A stretch of 63,789 bases of DNA from Thermomonas sp. (GTDB lineage Bacteria > Pseudomonadota > Gammaproteobacteria > Xanthomonadales > Xanthomonadaceae): NCBI RefSeq assembly GCF_019104945.1, contig NZ_JAHRWW010000020.1:1-63789 (forward strand). The letters are read 5' to 3'. Position 1 is the stretch's first letter, and the number at the start of each line of letters is the position of its first letter. Below are positions 33,719-42,700 of this stretch, in pieces. The notes below the pieces were generated by a model. It was not told where the DNA came from and did no database searches. It saw only the letters and a program-made list of their open reading frames with translations. The position numbers were made by a program, and so were the translations under genes.

Positions 33719-34312
33719 TTATGGATTGGGCTGGCTAATGATATTAGCCTGCAACACGACCTGCGCTTGGCCACGACCACGGCCAAACGAAGTCACGCGA
33801 AACATCGGACGCTTACACATATATTCGGGTGCATTTGTTGACGAACAGACACCTATAACGTCTTTACTTTCACCGATGCCGCGCCCTAAATACTCGACAA
33901 TAAAGCCATAGCTGGGAGAGTTGGCGCCGTTTACCTGAGTCCACCCAGTGGGTTGCAATGGCGCTGTTTCCCAATTAGCAGCCACTGCTGGATCGCTACG
34001 ATCACAATAACCGTTTCCTACACAGGTTGCGCTTCCACGTAGCGCAGTAAATGTATTTGAACCATTCCACATGGCATTGAACGTGCCGCCAATTACGGTA
34101 TTAGTAGCGACGCGCAACCCCATTTCAGCCGCCTGCATTGCATCGTTGCGATCGCGCAGATTGGCGCCCATACGCTCTTGCATCGCAGAGCTTCGCAATA
34201 CGGCAACGCCTAGAACAGACATAACAATAAGCAGAATCAGCACCACCAGCAGTGAAATACCCCGCTGTTGACGAGACCCAATGCACAATTGATTGTGATT
34301 TAGCTTACTCAC
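33719..34312 (-). CDS. pilX: Type IV pilus assembly protein PilX
   Basis: A 197-residue minor pilin. The N-terminus QQRGISLLVVLILLIVMSVLGVAVLRSSAMQERMGANLRDR is typical of PilX, which lacks the position-5 Glu seen in other pilins. A globular domain with several Cys follows. Its start overlaps pilW by four bases. PilX inhibits retraction and joins the tip complex in neisseriae; here that is by homology. Confidence 0.9.
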   Translation of the reverse strand: MSKLNHNQLCIGSRQQRGISLLVVLILLIVMSVLGVAVLRSSAMQERMGANLRDRNDAMQAAEMGLRVATNTVIGGTFNAMWNGSNTFTALRGSATCVGNGYCDRSDPAVAANWETAPLQPTGWTQVNGANSPSYGFIVEYLGRGIGESKDVIGVCSSTNAPEYMCKRPMFRVTSFGRGRGQAQVVLQANIISQPNP

Positions 34313-35193
34313 GGGCGGCTCCGAATACTTATAACGTTAGATGTCTGTCGCGTGATGTAATTATTGCCATCCACCTTCACGTCCCCCCCCATCGTTTTTT
34401 GGCCACGCAGCGTCAAATTCACACGCATTGCAATAACGTCATTCCATTGAGCCGGAGTGCTTGTATAGGCATTACCACTATTACGTAGATAGCTTACTGT
34501 CATCCCAGTAACACCTGTTATTACTTCTTGCCCCGCAGCGCCATTGCGTTGAACTTTAAGTGCACCGCCGTCTAAATACCAGCGATTACTGCGGTAGCGC
34601 GCAGCAGAAACAGAGGCCGCTGGCGAAATATCTTTATTATAAATAGCAACCGGTGTAGCTGGTGAAAAAGTTAACGTATTTGAACCATCATTAACATTCG
34701 TTACAGTTACAACATAGAGCTGGCTTGCATTACAAATTACGGCCTTATCATTATTTGCAAACGCATCTGATAATTTCCAATCGGGTAGGCCTTCTGCTGG
34801 TTTTTTTAGCGTCACGGTGCTAGTTGTTGCGCCAGTCACCTGATACCCTGCGTCATCAGCTGAAACCGCAGTAAATTCACTTCCTGATCCAGATAGCGGT
34901 GTCGATAAAAGCGCTGTTTCATCTGCAGTTAGCGCATGCTCCACATCCGGTCGCGCCAAATAAGAGCATGCCGTGCCACCAGCCGCCCTGATATCGCGAG
35001 ACATTAGCTCATATGCAACCCGCGCCCCTTCTTGAATGCGGTTCTGCCCTTCGTTGGCATTAAACGTATTTTGATTTGATTGGAAAATTGCAATCGCCGC
35101 ACCAAGCACCAGCAACCCCAGCACCATGGCGATCATCAATTCAATCAAGCTAAACCCTGCTTGATATAACCGTTGCAAAGAGGGCCGGCTCAT
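34309..35193 (-). CDS. pilW: Type IV pilus assembly protein PilW
   Basis: A 294-residue minor pilin. The prepilin motif is QAG-FSLIELMIAMVLGLLVLGAAIAIFQSN, then ARVAYELMSRDIRAAGG and a globular domain that ends in TSNVISIRSRP. It is coupled to pilV and pilX by four-base overlaps. The body of this gene is visibly richer in A and T than the flanking core genes. Confidence 0.9.
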   Translation of the reverse strand: MSRPSLQRLYQAGFSLIELMIAMVLGLLVLGAAIAIFQSNQNTFNANEGQNRIQEGARVAYELMSRDIRAAGGTACSYLARPDVEHALTADETALLSTPLSGSGSEFTAVSADDAGYQVTGATTSTVTLKKPAEGLPDWKLSDAFANNDKAVICNASQLYVVTVTNVNDGSNTLTFSPATPVAIYNKDISPAASVSAARYRSNRWYLDGGALKVQRNGAAGQEVITGVTGMTVSYLRNSGNAYTSTPAQWNDVIAMRVNLTLRGQKTMGGDVKVDGNNYITRQTSNVISIRSRP

Positions 35194-35657
35194 ATTTGTG
35201 TCTCCACCGCCAACGAGCGTGAGCTACCGCCTTGATCCGCCCCCCCTCGTGAGTCATCCCAAAACACTGTCACTGTGCATGTTAAGCCCGGCCCGCAATT
35301 CGTTACTTGCCCGCATGTTGTTGCTGCATTGCCCAGCATCGTTTTAATAGATGCTACCCAAGCCGACTTATCATTTGATACTCGCGTTGTTCCAGCGGCT
35401 GGCGTAGCGCATGTTTTCCCCATATTGTAGCTTGCTGCTTGCGTTGGATTTGCGCGAATCGCTTCTAACATAGAGCTCGTTGCCATTACTGCCTGACTGG
35501 ACTCCAACGAGCTTTGCCCACCACGAAGTGCCAATGATTGCATGGCAGCAATACCCAATAGACCAACGGCAAGCACCAGTACGGCAACCATCACTTCGAT
35601 GAGGCTCATACCCTGCGCCCCCCTAGGCATTGTTGCGGGTTGGAATAAACGATTCAT
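35190..35657 (-). CDS. pilV: Type IV pilus modification protein PilV
   Basis: A 155-residue minor pilin. The prepilin peptidase site is RGAQG-MSLIEVMVAVLVLAVGLLGIAAMQ. A Cys-containing region (CATPAAGTT, CGQVTNCGPGLTCTVTV) follows. The ATG at 35657 overlaps the fimT stop (ATGA), so I chose it over a GTG two codons earlier. Confidence 0.9.
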   Translation of the reverse strand: MNRLFQPATMPRGAQGMSLIEVMVAVLVLAVGLLGIAAMQSLALRGGQSSLESSQAVMATSSMLEAIRANPTQAASYNMGKTCATPAAGTTRVSNDKSAWVASIKTMLGNAATTCGQVTNCGPGLTCTVTVFWDDSRGGADQGGSSRSLAVETQI

Positions 35658-36190
35658 GAGCACGCTCCATTTACTACTGACACCACTCCACTAATACGCA
35701 CCGTCAGGCACCGTTTGGTGTTGGATACGGCGACTTCTACCTTTTGCTCTGTATTGGCCAAGCCCGATGGCTTGAACACAACCCCATCTTGAGGGCCACT
35801 AACTACCACGGGATCACTGACAACGTGATAGCGAATAACGTCATCTGCGCAGCTAGCTGCATTCGCCGGATCTGTGCAAGATGTTTTGTCGATACCGTGA
35901 ACCACCCACCCTGCCCAAGTAGCACTTGAGGCACAGGTGGCGCTTCCGTCAGTACTCGGACAAATTGTGACGCGAGTATTTCGACGAACGGCCTCGGCCC
36001 GTGCCAACTGAAGACCCGCAATAAGCTCTTCGGTCTGCGCCTTCACACGCCCGCTTTCCACCATGCTGCTCATACTCGGCGCCGCAATCATGGCCAGTAT
36101 TCCGATTACCGCCACCGTCACCATCAGCTCCACAAGGGTGAAGCCGCGTGGCTGTGCGGGTAAAGGTAAATGTGTTTGGTGTCGCAACAT
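35654..36190 (-). CDS. fimT: FimT/GspH-type minor pilin
   Basis: A 178-residue pseudopilin-like protein and first gene of the operon. The motif is QPRG-FTLVELMVTVAVIGILAMIAAPSM, followed by AQTEELIAGLQLARAEAVRRNTRVTICPS, the usual FimT/GspH helix and strand. FimT has been linked to DNA binding in natural transformation. The ATG at 36190 follows GAGGG. Confidence 0.9.
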   Translation of the reverse strand: MLRHQTHLPLPAQPRGFTLVELMVTVAVIGILAMIAAPSMSSMVESGRVKAQTEELIAGLQLARAEAVRRNTRVTICPSTDGSATCASSATWAGWVVHGIDKTSCTDPANAASCADDVIRYHVVSDPVVVSGPQDGVVFKPSGLANTEQKVEVAVSNTKRCLTVRISGVVSVVNGACS

Positions 36191-36246
36191 GGCACCCTCG
36201 CTTTTTGGCTGTTTCACAGTAACGGCTCCTTTCCTAGGCTTCCAGC

Positions 36247-36278
36247 AACGCCCGATAGGCGGGCCAATGGCGGGCGTT
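36247..36278. repeat. Inverted repeat in the pilin/kinase divergent promoter region
   Basis: AACGCCCG (36247-36254) pairs with CGGGCGTT (36271-36278) across 16 bases. It lies in the 130-base gap between fimT and the histidine kinase gene, so it could be an operator for one or both. No known regulator site was recognised in it. Confidence 0.4.
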
Positions 36279-36320
36279 AGCGGCAATGACTGCCACTTAG
36301 CGGCTGCTCGTGGTAGAACT

Positions 36321-37355
36321 ATGGCCCACACTTTAAACCTTGTTTCGATGCCCCCAACCACGCCGCTCTCCGCGCTTTGGCGCCCCACAGCCCTGCTTAC
36401 GGTGGTGCTCGGCGGCGAGGCATTGGCAGCCATTCTAGCGCTGGCCCCGATGCAAAGTGGGGCGCGATTGATGCAGTTTGGGCTAGCCTCGCTAGCGGCG
36501 CAGTGGGTGCTGCTGGGCACGCTATGTTTGCTCTTTCTTCTGCGCGCCCCCCTCTCTCGCCTACCCGCGCTGCGTCTAGCGTGGGTGTGTTTGGCACTTT
36601 TTTTGATGATGAGCCTGCTGGTGGCCGAGGCGGCATGGGCGGTGCTGTCTATGACGGCTACGCTTGAGATCAGCCGGTCTGCATTCGTTTTACGCCTGCT
36701 GGCCTTGGCACTGGTGGTGGGGCTGATTGGGCTTTTGACCTACCAAAACTATTGGCGCTCACGGCAATTGGCGGTGCGCGCCAAGCAGCTAGAGCTGGAG
36801 GCACTGCAAGCGCGCATTCGCCCACACTTCTTATTCAACACGCTCAATACGGGCGCTGCGCTGGTGCATGCGCAGCCAGACGTGGCTGAACGGGTTTTGC
36901 TGGATCTGGCCGACCTGTTCCGCAGTGCGCTGCGCGGGCCAAAGCTCATCCCGCTGCATGAAGAATTAGAGTTGACCCAGCGCTACCTAGACATCGAGGC
37001 GCTGCGTTTTGGCGAGCGCCTACGCCTAGTCTGGGAAGTTCCAGATACACTCCCTAGTGTGCAAGTGCCATCGCTTTCTATTCAGCCACTTGCAGAAAAT
37101 GCCATTCGTCATGGCATTGAGCGCCTGCCTCATGGTGGGCAGTTGCAGGTGATCGTTACCAGCACGCATAAGGGCATCGAAGTTTTGGTTAGCAACGATC
37201 TGCCTGAAGAGGCAGGTGACTCCAAGGGCCACGCGGTTGGTCTAGCCTCTGCCAAAGAACGTATCTTGGCGATGACCGATGGCCGTGGCCGCGTGGATAC
37301 GGTGGTTGAGGATGGCCGCTTTGTGGCGAAAATGGTGCTGCCCAAGCCTGTTTAA
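36321..37355 (+). CDS. AlgZ/FimS-like sensor histidine kinase
   Basis: A 344-residue membrane kinase of the LytS/AlgZ group. About four hydrophobic helices lie in residues 20-145. The phospho-acceptor is in ARIRPHFLFNTLNTGA and the ATP-binding N-box is in PLAENAIRHGIERL; AVGLASAKERI is the G-box-like part. In Pseudomonas AlgZ (FimS) and AlgR control the fimU-pilVWXY1Y2E operon. Here the kinase stands divergent from the equivalent operon. No response regulator follows; mazF ends two bases after its stop, on the opposite strand. Confidence 0.9.
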   Translation: MAHTLNLVSMPPTTPLSALWRPTALLTVVLGGEALAAILALAPMQSGARLMQFGLASLAAQWVLLGTLCLLFLLRAPLSRLPALRLAWVCLALFLMMSLLVAEAAWAVLSMTATLEISRSAFVLRLLALALVVGLIGLLTYQNYWRSRQLAVRAKQLELEALQARIRPHFLFNTLNTGAALVHAQPDVAERVLLDLADLFRSALRGPKLIPLHEELELTQRYLDIEALRFGERLRLVWEVPDTLPSVQVPSLSIQPLAENAIRHGIERLPHGGQLQVIVTSTHKGIEVLVSNDLPEEAGDSKGHAVGLASAKERILAMTDGRGRVDTVVEDGRFVAKMVLPKPV

Positions 37356-37356
37356 T

Positions 37357-37695
37357 TCAATCCAATAGCACCGATAAACGCGCAATGGCATCATCTATCA
37401 CAGCAGCAGGCGCACGCTCTATCTTTCTAGCTTTGCGCGCTACGAGGTCAAGCATTCGGGTTTTATTGACCAAAGCCACGCCTTGGGTTTTACAGCCCGT
37501 ACTTACCAGCGAAACCGCAAACCCGGCATAGCGCGCATAATCACCGCCTTGGGTGATGGGCGCTACTAACACATCGCCCAACTTGTTGAACTCTTTGGTC
37601 GTTAGCACCAACGCTGGGCGCGTGCCTCGTTGTTCATGCCCAAGCGCAGGATCAAGCGGCACACTAACAATATCGCCACGTTCAAACACTGCCAT
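37357..37695 (-). CDS. mazF: MazF/PemK-family mRNA interferase toxin
   Basis: A 112-residue endoribonuclease. It opens FERGDIVSVPLDPALGHEQRGTRPALVLT, where the Arg and the later Thr-rich loop are the usual active-site parts, and continues VAPITQGGDYARYAGFAVSL. It would cut mRNA at short motifs when freed from MazE. The ATG overlaps the mazE stop (TGATG). Confidence 0.92.
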   Translation of the reverse strand: MAVFERGDIVSVPLDPALGHEQRGTRPALVLTTKEFNKLGDVLVAPITQGGDYARYAGFAVSLVSTGCKTQGVALVNKTRMLDLVARKARKIERAPAAVIDDAIARLSVLLD

Positions 37696-37946
37696 CACCA
37701 CACCTCGTTTCCAACAGGCGGGGCGCTACCCCAAGCATCCATATCTGCAGGCGGCTGGGCATTGCTATCGCACTGGGCAAGCAAATTGGCCAAAGTGTAT
37801 TTTTTCTTAGGGGTGAGGATGATTTTTCCATCCGGGGTGGTGTTTAACATGAGGTGCTTACCTACACCAATACCAAGATCTTTCAAAACCAAGGGTGGCA
37901 CCACAAGCGCCGTGCTATTACCCATTTTCCTAAGCACAACTTCCAT
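37695..37946 (-). CDS. mazE: MazE-family antitoxin
   Basis: An 83-residue AbrB-fold DNA-binding antitoxin. MEVVLRKMGNSTALVVPPLVLKDLGIGVG is the swapped-hairpin DNA-binding part, and the acidic and flexible C-terminus (about 55-83) would wrap MazF. The ATG at 37946 follows GGAGG; an upstream in-frame start is not supported. A palindrome at 37990 is a candidate operator. Confidence 0.9.
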   Translation of the reverse strand: MEVVLRKMGNSTALVVPPLVLKDLGIGVGKHLMLNTTPDGKIILTPKKKYTLANLLAQCDSNAQPPADMDAWGSAPPVGNEVW

Positions 37947-37989
37947 GGGACACCTCCAAAAATTACCTAAACCACACCATAGCATAAAG

Positions 37990-38006
37990 GTAAAACAATG
38001 TTTTAC
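37990..38006. promoter_or_regulatory. Candidate mazEF operator palindrome
   Basis: GTAAAAC-AAT-GTTTTAC is a perfect 7-3-7 inverted repeat, 44 bases before the mazE start. Its first bases overlap the stop codon of the OmpA-like gene. Toxin-antitoxin pairs usually bind such sites to repress themselves; this is inferred from position. Confidence 0.45.
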
Positions 38007-38797
38007 TGCACCTTAAACTCAATCCGCCGGTTACGGGCGCGGCCTGCGTCGGTGGCGTTGTCGGCAACCGGGGTGTCTGGGCCTTTGCCTTGTATGTCGA
38101 TACGGTTTGAAGGAAGCCCTTTGGCTTCCATATAGCTGCGTACCGCCAGTGCACGGGCTTGGCTTAGGGTGATGTTAGCCTCACGCTTACCGACGTTGTC
38201 GGTATGGCCCACCACCAAAAAGCGCACGCTGGGCATCTGCGCCATTTTCGCCACCATTTCATCGAGAATCGCAGCTCCATATGGGGTGAGTTGGGCGCTG
38301 CCGCTTTGAAACTCAACGATACGATTGGCCAGAGTTTGGTCGAGTAGTTGCTGCCGCCCGCCCACCTTCAAACCATTGACAACGGTGTAGTTGGCATTAC
38401 TGGCAAGGCTGAGATCGCTGGCCACTTGTTGGCGCAGCGCTTCGTTTGCCACTTCACCGCGCACGGCAATCGACTGCCCGTTGATTTCCAGCTTGCCTGC
38501 ACTCACCCGCTTGAGCCCGGGGGTGAGCATATTGGCGACATAGGTGCCCCAGTTGGGCGGCGTTGCAATGTCTTCTACTTGAATGCGGTCCACCACACGA
38601 CCAGCACCATACACACCCTGCAGGCTGGCAAGTAACTTGGCCTTGGTGGCTTGATCGGGCACCACGCCCTCGATGATGACGGGGCGCTCGCTTGCGGGAG
38701 TTGCTGCAGGTGGCTGCAGCACGGCTGTTTGCGCAACCGCCGCCCCCACTATGGTGATAAGCGCAAACGCGAACCCTGTACGCCGAAGGAAACGCAT
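38003..38797 (-). CDS. OmpA-family peptidoglycan-binding protein (type VI-linked)
   Basis: A 264-residue exported protein. The signal is about 1-23 (ending VAQT). A BON-like middle region (ASLQGVYGAGRVVDRIQVEDIATPPNW, then VNGLKVGGR) precedes a C-terminal OmpA domain with FLVVGHTDNVGKREANITLSQARALAVRSYM and GKGPDTP. OmpA domains bind meso-diaminopimelate of peptidoglycan. It sits two bases after tagF, so it may anchor the type VI membrane complex to the cell wall. Confidence 0.85.
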   Translation of the reverse strand: MRFLRRTGFAFALITIVGAAVAQTAVLQPPAATPASERPVIIEGVVPDQATKAKLLASLQGVYGAGRVVDRIQVEDIATPPNWGTYVANMLTPGLKRVSAGKLEINGQSIAVRGEVANEALRQQVASDLSLASNANYTVVNGLKVGGRQQLLDQTLANRIVEFQSGSAQLTPYGAAILDEMVAKMAQMPSVRFLVVGHTDNVGKREANITLSQARALAVRSYMEAKGLPSNRIDIQGKGPDTPVADNATDAGRARNRRIEFKVQ

Positions 38798-38799
38798 GA

Positions 38800-39783
38800 T
38801 CAAGCTCCTAAAAATGTTTCGCCAAACAATTTGCGTGCCGATCCAAGCCGGAGTTCGCTGCGATCTAAATAGCTGGCCAACCGGCTGAGATTGAAGTCTC
38901 CCGCCAAATACGGTTCGACCCATTCGGCGCGTTCGATATGAATCAAAAAATCTTCGGCACTGGAAGGGTCCATGGCCGCACGCAGTATCTGCCGGTCTGC
39001 GCCATTGAACCCCACCAACATGCCGCGCTGATTATCGTTGGCGATCAAGACCGATAGTTCCAGATCCGCTCGCGCCACAAAACCAGCCAAGAGGTCTAAC
39101 CAGAATGCTGCCACCTGATAGCGGTAGGCAGGGTCACGCGGCAGCGGGAATGCCAACGCTTTGTCTATCGCCACATCACCACCACTCAGTAGTGGTTGTA
39201 AGAGCAGCCCCAATGCAGGCAATAGCTGCTTAAGCGCCACCGCAGGAAGCCCTGCGTCACGCAACAGCATGTGCAGGTCGCCTAGACTCGTCTGCTCTAG
39301 GAATGCTGCATAAGGCGCCTCATATGCAGAGGGTGAGGTGGCAATATCCAAATGTGCACCCGCCAGCTGCATGAGCGTGGCTTCGGCATTTTCCTGTGTG
39401 CATGCCAAGGCCATTAGGCGGGCCAGTTGCCCCCAGGTGGGCTGCATGATCAATGCGCTGCGCGCTAAAAATGACAAGGGCTCGGTAACGTCCAAGCGTG
39501 TGGCGGCCAGCAACGGAAAGCGACGGCCAGAGCTGTCGTGGCTGGGGCGAATATGCCCACACAACGCGGTTTTGTTGCGTGTTCCAATAAATGCAAAATG
39601 CCCTGCGGATGCATTGTCGTAATGCTGCTTCCATTGCGGCACTTGGCTCATCAATTCCAGACCCTCACCCGCCCAACGATCCAGCCACGCGATCAGTTGG
39701 TGCTGGCTGCCGTGGCGAACGAAGTCGCCGCGTGCAGGAATTTTTCCAAAGTACGAGACCTCTCCATGGGTGGATTGATTCAT
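38800..39783 (-). CDS. tagF: Type VI secretion-associated protein TagF
   Basis: A 327-residue protein of the TagF family. The signature is VSYFGKIPARGDFVRHG near the N-terminus, then SSGRRFPLL. TagF represses type VI secretion after translation in Pseudomonas; the region past about residue 200 is a helical extension. It overlaps tssM by four bases and lies two bases before the OmpA-like gene. Confidence 0.9.
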   Translation of the reverse strand: MNQSTHGEVSYFGKIPARGDFVRHGSQHQLIAWLDRWAGEGLELMSQVPQWKQHYDNASAGHFAFIGTRNKTALCGHIRPSHDSSGRRFPLLAATRLDVTEPLSFLARSALIMQPTWGQLARLMALACTQENAEATLMQLAGAHLDIATSPSAYEAPYAAFLEQTSLGDLHMLLRDAGLPAVALKQLLPALGLLLQPLLSGGDVAIDKALAFPLPRDPAYRYQVAAFWLDLLAGFVARADLELSVLIANDNQRGMLVGFNGADRQILRAAMDPSSAEDFLIHIERAEWVEPYLAGDFNLSRLASYLDRSELRLGSARKLFGETFLGA

Positions 39784-42700
39784 TGCCCGCCTCCTGCCAC
39801 GGCATTGTTGCCTGCACTTGCCACACTAGAAGCTGCGATTGGCGTGCCTCCAGCCACCGTGGCTGGAAGCTGCAAACCGCGCTGCCAATCGCCACCACCT
39901 GTGCTGCTTGCTGCGTTACTTCCTGCGCGGCGCACGATCCGCATTTCCACGGCCACGCTGATACCACCTTCAGACCATGTGATACGGGTCGAACCGTCTA
40001 GTTTTTCAAATTCACCACTAGACATCAGGCGATCAAAGCCATTGGACCCGGGCGCATTGAAGACATCCACGGTGCGTCCATCACTGGTAACCGCGCTAAT
40101 ACGCGCACCCGGAACCTGCCCGATATTTGGATATTGCATCGTCACCCATTGCGGTGGGGTATTGCGGTAACGCAGTTGCTGCCCGTCAATTTCAAGGGTG
40201 TACTCCACCGCGCCAATCGCGGGAGATGGCAAGACCTCGAAGATCGTGGCGTCTTGCTCACCCGATGCCGCACCGCTAACCCAACTGCCATAGTTGGCGA
40301 CTAGCTCAGACGAAAGGTTCACCCCCATTCCCGCCCAGCGTCGTACTTCCAGCAAGGGGCCACGCTGCAACACAAGTGCGCCCAAGGCCTCTTTGTTGAA
40401 GGTGGCAATGCTGCCGTTGGCGCCAAAGATTGTGGCAACATCGCTTGCGGCCGCATCTACATCCGAGTTCAAATTAAACGGGTACTGCGTGCCTATGCCA
40501 GCCACAAAGGGATCAAGCACCTGTGCCTTCCAACTGCGGTTGATCTCTGCCTCGGCAGGCGCAATAAGCGCCGCATAGGTTTGTGTAATGGGGCGCAGCA
40601 GTAATGGCCGCAGAACATTGCGCTGCGATTCATCCATTCCCGAGAGCAGTTGTTCATCCACCAGAGACAGCGCAGCGCTGAGTTCGGAGCCTTCATTGCT
40701 CAGTGTGTCTTGCATCAGCTTGCGTGCACCGATACCAATTTCACCTTGCGTTTTGATGTTGTTCAAACGGCTGCGCAATTTTACGAGTGCATCGAAATAG
40801 GCAGCATCGAGCGGGGGTTGATCGCCCCGCGCCATGGTGAGCCGAGCAATGGGTTCAAACGCTTTACCAATTGGGCCAACTGGTTTTTTCGCCATTTCGG
40901 CTGCGGGATTTTTACGCAGAATCGTGCGTTGGAACCACGCCATGAAGCCTTTGCGCTCTTGCAACGCACGCGCTTGTTGCGGTGGGTTATCCCAAACGGT
41001 TTCTTCGTTGATCTTATCGAGCAAAACACGCAGTGGTGACGTTGTTGCATTGCCTAAGCGGTTGACCTGTGCAACCGCATCATTGAATGAAGTGAAGTCG
41101 GCAATACTTAGGCCAGCCAAAAACTTCCCCCATTCGTGCGCATATTCGCGCTTGTACATCCCCGACAATTCGCGTGCAACGTACTCCGGGCTTCCCGCCA
41201 ATGAAAGATCACTTTGCTCGGTGACATCTAGCACCCAATCGGTAGTGCTTAATTGAGTATTGGCCGCTTCTTTAATCGCATTTTGCACATAGTCTTCCCA
41301 TGCCTTGCGGGTGAAAGCACCCGATACGGCATAGCTTCCCGAGATCAGCCCCTTGTTATTCTCACCCACCAGAGAATTTACCGTTACAGTTCCAAAGCGT
41401 GCCGCTGCGCGTGCCTTGATCTGCGCAAACACGCGCTCAACGGCGGGCTGCCCCTTCATGACTTGGCTAAGTGCAAGCCGTGTATCCGTGATGAGCGTTG
41501 CCTTGGTTTGAATCTGCGGCCAACCCGGCTTACCCGCTTGGGCCACGTAGAAGGTCAGCAGTTTTTCTGCGGTGCGCACCATTTCTTCACGGCTCATTTG
41601 CCCTCGGTTGGCATCGAGCCAAGCCCGCCAAAACAGCGTGAGCTGTTGGGCTAAATGGCTACTTTCTACGTGCTGCGGCTGCCCCAGCATGAGGTATGTT
41701 TTTAGCGCGTTATACGCATCATTGGTGTTGGTGGGTGAGGCATTCTGATAGAGCACGTCACTCTCAACGGCCGTTACTGCGGTTTGTCCAAGTTTGCCGC
41801 GGGCTTCAACCACGCTTGCAAGATATGCCTCAAGGCTGGCCACCGTGGGTGCCAGCATCACTTGCTGCATGCCGTGGTTGTATTCGCGCAACAGTTTTTC
41901 GCGAATGGCATCACCTTGATACAGGCCAAGATGCGTCGTAATGCCCCCTTCTTTTGCGTAGTGATCCAGCTGCTCCATGCGATCTTGCAGGAGCTGCAGT
42001 GCCTCCAAGCGTGCTTTCAAATCCACACGATTGTGTTGCAGCGCAACCGCTTGTTGCAGATCGCGGCTGGCGTTGCGCACAAGCTGCGCATTATTGGAAT
42101 ACGACCAAGCCCACGCACCCATCAATAATGCCAGCGCAGCAACCGCACCAAGGAAAACACCGTAGCGCATGCGCTTTTGATATGGGCTGGAATACTGCCG
42201 CACCAGTTCTTTGTCGGTAAAGATTACTTTCCGAAACAGGTCTTTAAGGAAGAAGGCGGTTTGCCCCACTGGGGCCACGTCCACATTGGAGCTACGCTGT
42301 AGATCAAACTGCTTGCTGATCCGTTCGGAGGCGTGGTGAACCGAACGCCCTTCCTGCACGGCGCTGGAAAAATAAAACCCACGGAACACGGGTTTGAACT
42401 GGTATGGGTTGTCTTCAAACAACGTAGCAATGAAGCTGCGTAGTGCCGGTTTAATTCCCACAAATTCCAGCGGCAAGGACAGTAGCCCAGGCGACACCGC
42501 GCGCCCACGCTGCATGGCCATGTGCGTGAGCCCCACGTCTTTTAGGCCTTCTGCTAGTTCATCAAAATGGGCATCGAAAGCACTGAGCGCATTGCTCTGC
42601 TGCTGCACGTCAAACGGTAGCGTAGCGCCCCATACATGCTCGCGCTCGCCCGGATCTAGTGACTGAAAGAACTCGCTAAACCCAGCAATGAGATCCGCCT

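Noticed and set aside
36191-36320. AlgR binding site in the pilin/kinase gap
   Set aside because: I looked for CCGTTCGTC-like sequence on both strands and saw none; only an unrelated inverted repeat.
36191-36520. Longer FimT with about 110 extra N-terminal residues
   Set aside because: The prepilin leader must be short and end just before FTLVELM; the ATG at 36190 gives this.
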